From contig CALVEM010000004.1 of assembly GCA_944326605.1 (NCBI GenBank), positions 62,001 through 126,000 on the forward strand: DNA of 64,000 nt. The letters are read 5' to 3'. The notes under the pieces were generated by a model. That model did no database searches, had not been told where the DNA came from, and worked only from the letters and a program-made list of their open reading frames with translations. Origin of the DNA: Candidatus Gastranaerophilales bacterium (GTDB lineage: Bacteria > Cyanobacteriota > Vampirovibrionia > Gastranaerophilales > Gastranaerophilaceae). The stretch's first letter is position 1. The number at the start of each line of letters is the position of its first letter. A program made the position numbers and the translations under genes. Positions 61,432 through 64,000 of this stretch are shown in pieces.

Positions 61432-63906
61432 TTATATATGATATTTTAATTCAAATATCAAAATAGGATTTTCTCCTTCTGCTTCCATTTTGGCAAATAT
61501 TTCTGAATTAATATGATTAATTTCACAATTTTCTGTATCTAAACTCAAATATCTTAAATACTTCTCTTGAGTAATGCAGTCTGTTAATTCGATAGAGAAT
61601 CCGTTTTTTAACAAGCAAATGTTGATAGGGTTGTCGCTTCCATATTTAATAGAGTTATAAAGTCTAGGTTCAAGTAAATCCAAATCATTTAAAACTTCAA
61701 TATATTTTATTAAAAAATTATCAACAAAGTCTTGTTCTTCTTTTATTCTTAAAATTGCGATATTTATTAAAGATTGTTGAGATTCTTTTTGAAGGTCTAT
61801 ATGAAGTGGAATAAACCCATACATTCCAGGTTTTATTATCTTTCCCCACCTTTTACCTACATATATGTATCTTTGTGTATTTTTATGTATATTCCAATAA
61901 GTAGTAAAATGTGAAATTAAAGAATTAAAGGATTTTCCTTGAGAACGCCAATTTAAAAATACAACATAAAATTTTCTTGCTGATTCATTATTGAAACGTT
62001 TTATATTTTCATTAATTATCTCAACATTTACAAAAAATACATTATATATTGTTTCAATAAGCTCTGATGTTGTATCAATTTTTGCAGTTATATTCAGGTT
62101 ATTATAATTTTCAATTAGAATCGGTTCAAAATCCTTAATCTTAAAGTCATGAATATTATGTTTATAACATAATTTACCAATCACAGAATGTACTCTTGTA
62201 ATATTTGCCTCAGGTGCTTGTATAGTATTAGGTTCTACATTTTCAATATGGTCTATTATACTGTCCAATTCAGATCTATTTTCTGCAGAAATTTCACAAT
62301 TTTCTAGTAAAACATTCTTAACATCATCTTCAATATCTTTCAAGTCAAGAACTTTTTTTAAATATTTTGTAATATCTGTATTCTCTCGCATAATTGGATT
62401 ATAAATAAAGATAATATCAGGTCTTAACAATTTTAAATCTCCAGTATCTTTATTAAATATTTCTCCAAATCTGCAGACTCTACCAATTAGATTTTTAAAT
62501 TGAGATTTTGTTAAGTGTCCATTTCCTTTATTTATATCTAATAAAAACATTCTATCGGCGGGAATATTTACACCTTCTAATAATGTTGATGTTGTAACAA
62601 TATATTTAAAATTATAGTTTTTACTGAATAGTTTTTCTACATATAATTTTATTATGTCAGGCATACCGGCATGGTGATACACAACGCCTTTTTTTAGACA
62701 TTTCAACAGATTATAATCAGTATGCGAATATTTTTTTATTGCTATATATTCTTTACTATTTGTAATATCAGCAATTTCAGGTAGTTCATTAATAAACTCT
62801 AGAACAAATTTTTCTACACTTTTAGGGGCATTAATATATAAAATATTTTTTTTCCCACTATAAGTTTTGATAAAATCTATAGTCGATAAAGTTAAATTTT
62901 CATTTACCGTAAATGGCAACCCAAGGCATTGGTCAAATAATATAAGTTTATCATTATCTTTCTCATTATAAATATAAAATTTTTCTATTTTTTGCTGTTC
63001 AGTAATTTTTTGGGATTTTAACATGATATCAGAATATTTTAATTTTAAATTACTGATATCAGATATAAATGGACTAAAATAATTGAAGATTATGTCTGGA
63101 TTTCTTTTTTTAGAAATTAATAAAACTTGACCAAGTAATTTTGCCCTATCATCATCTGAAAATATATTATGAGCTTCATCAACTAAAATATAATCGAAAT
63201 TACACATAGGAAATTTATTTAGTAATGCTTGAAGCCTTTCTTGAGTTAAAACTGCTAAAACATTGCTCTCTGAGCCTTTATATAATTCAGGATGAGTTAT
63301 TATTTTCTGAAAAGAACGGCATATTTCATCATGTTGTATTAGTCTACGTTTAGTTTGAGCTAAAAGAGCTTTACTTGGAACAAGTATACAGATTTTTTTA
63401 TCTAAATTATTCAGAACCTTATCTATTATAAGTTCTGATTTTCCATATGAAGTAGGTGCAACAACTCCAATATTGTTAGATTTATCTTTAATAAATTCTT
63501 CAAATAGATTTTTTTGTTGGCAAGATAAGTATATATTTCCTTTACGAAAAGTATCATTGAAAGAAGAAAACCAATTCAAAAAGAAATTATTATCAAATCG
63601 ACTTGAATCAATATAATGTTCCTCTATAAATTTTGCAATTGGTATATATCCTTGGCTCATAGCTATTTCATAAAGAGGTTCATAATCATTAAATTTTATG
63701 GAATATTCTAAAATTATTCTGTAGCCTAGTTTGTTAATGTGTTCATCATCTTGGTTTAAAAACAAAATAGCAAGTTTTAATAAGAATTTTTTTTCTTCAT
63801 ACGTTAGAACAGGAATATCCTGCACTATAAGTTTCTCATACAACTTAAAAAAAGAATCATTCTTTGATCTTAACAACCGTATTTTTTGAAGAGTCAACGA
63901 TTTCAT
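61432..63906 (-). CDS. SF2 helicase of a Hachiman/AbpAB-like defence pair (HamB-like)
   Basis: 824 residues from the ATG at 63906, which overlaps the upstream stop codon (ATGA) and has GAGGAA before it; a longer start at 63915 is less likely. N-terminal helices, then a DExH helicase: SCQQKNLFEEF (Q-motif-like), APTSYGKSELI (Walker A, 151-157), VDEAHNIFSDDDRAK (DEAH 243-246), TSTLLEGVNIPADRMF and FKNLIGRVCRFGE (motif VI). C-terminal about 300 residues unassigned. Size, motifs and the DUF1837-like partner end upstream match HamB/AbpB. Very AT-rich. Confidence 0.72.
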   Translation of the reverse strand: MKSLTLQKIRLLRSKNDSFFKLYEKLIVQDIPVLTYEEKKFLLKLAILFLNQDDEHINKLGYRIILEYSIKFNDYEPLYEIAMSQGYIPIAKFIEEHYIDSSRFDNNFFLNWFSSFNDTFRKGNIYLSCQQKNLFEEFIKDKSNNIGVVAPTSYGKSELIIDKVLNNLDKKICILVPSKALLAQTKRRLIQHDEICRSFQKIITHPELYKGSESNVLAVLTQERLQALLNKFPMCNFDYILVDEAHNIFSDDDRAKLLGQVLLISKKRNPDIIFNYFSPFISDISNLKLKYSDIMLKSQKITEQQKIEKFYIYNEKDNDKLILFDQCLGLPFTVNENLTLSTIDFIKTYSGKKNILYINAPKSVEKFVLEFINELPEIADITNSKEYIAIKKYSHTDYNLLKCLKKGVVYHHAGMPDIIKLYVEKLFSKNYNFKYIVTTSTLLEGVNIPADRMFLLDINKGNGHLTKSQFKNLIGRVCRFGEIFNKDTGDLKLLRPDIIFIYNPIMRENTDITKYLKKVLDLKDIEDDVKNVLLENCEISAENRSELDSIIDHIENVEPNTIQAPEANITRVHSVIGKLCYKHNIHDFKIKDFEPILIENYNNLNITAKIDTTSELIETIYNVFFVNVEIINENIKRFNNESARKFYVVFLNWRSQGKSFNSLISHFTTYWNIHKNTQRYIYVGKRWGKIIKPGMYGFIPLHIDLQKESQQSLINIAILRIKEEQDFVDNFLIKYIEVLNDLDLLEPRLYNSIKYGSDNPINICLLKNGFSIELTDCITQEKYLRYLSLDTENCEINHINSEIFAKMEAEGENPILIFELKYHI

Positions 63907-64000
63907 TCTGCACATTCCTCAAACATAAACTTTATCATTTTATCTATAGTATTTTTTTGAATTGAAAAAATTATTACATTAGAAAAGGTATTTCTTCCTA
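63903..64000 (-). CDS. C-terminal end of the partner gene (HamA/DUF1837-like), cut by the window edge
   Basis: Reading the minus strand, 31 sense codons are open up to the TGA at 63903-63905: GRNTFSNVIIFSIQKNTIDK then MIKFMFEECAE. A strand ending VIIF followed by a helix fits the end of DUF1837 (HamA/AbpA), the usual first gene of Hachiman-type pairs. The identification rests mostly on position and coupling to the helicase. Confidence 0.45.
   Translation of the reverse strand, partial: GRNTFSNVIIFSIQKNTIDKMIKFMFEECAE

Overview
The window reads as a chromosomal segment of a low-GC, gut-type, non-photosynthetic relative of the cyanobacteria (Melainabacteria/Vampirovibrionia, most likely Candidatus Gastranaerophilales). 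This is inferred from two type IV prepilins with the N-terminal signature FTLAEVLITLGIIGVVAA, small lineage-type proteins of unknown function, a B12-dependent ribonucleotide reductase and a two-membrane envelope (RND pump with TolC). No 16S rRNA is present, so the assignment is not proven. I recognise no tRNA, rRNA, CRISPR array or intact insertion sequence.

Layout. 1-5.2 kb: a small coiled-coil protein, then a minus-strand operon rplI / MetE-core methyltransferase / CooC-like ATPase / folD, then a small HTH gene divergent from a prepilin. 5.2-22.4 kb: mostly housekeeping genes (pheT, class II ribonucleotide reductase, a dicarboxylate/amino-acid symporter, ileS, fusA, uppS, rdgB) separated by palindromic intergenic repeats. 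22.6-24.9 kb: a second prepilin with a divergent XRE regulator, then 1.1 kb without protein genes that holds a 212-bp tandem duplication, a structured stretch and a probable promoter-terminator small RNA. 24.9-30.7 kb: an RND efflux operon with a perfect palindrome at its promoter. 31-34 kb: grpE-dnaJ with a beta-propeller protein and an O-methyltransferase. 35-41 kb: murA, a repeat protein, ruvC, a metzincin-TPR protein, mtnA and a putative JAMM-like protein. 41-46 kb: tyrA, a DMT permease, rarA, an ICMT-like methyltransferase, a lipoprotein and the tail of a lost EmrB-type transporter.

46.3-54.0 kb is a nine-gene minus-strand operon, tightly packed or overlapping. It encodes a dTDP-sugar 3,4-ketoisomerase, a PLP aminotransferase, a NeuD-type acyltransferase, its own acyl carrier protein and ketoacyl synthase III, a methyltransferase, a FemAB-like transferase, a five-bladed propeller protein and a glycosyltransferase. 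The set looks built to make and transfer a 3-amino-3,6-dideoxyhexose bearing an unusual acyl group. 54.2-58.2 kb is a TetR-controlled reductase operon whose flavoprotein gene carries an in-frame stop. 58.6-64.0 kb is a very AT-rich defence island: an Mrr-type nuclease fused to a STAND-like NTPase, and a Hachiman/AbpAB-like helicase with the end of its partner gene at the window edge.

Mobile palindromic repeats run through the window. One 48-bp element lies between genes and again, 41 of 48 bases identical, inside the MetE-core reading frame, where it adds exactly 16 codons.
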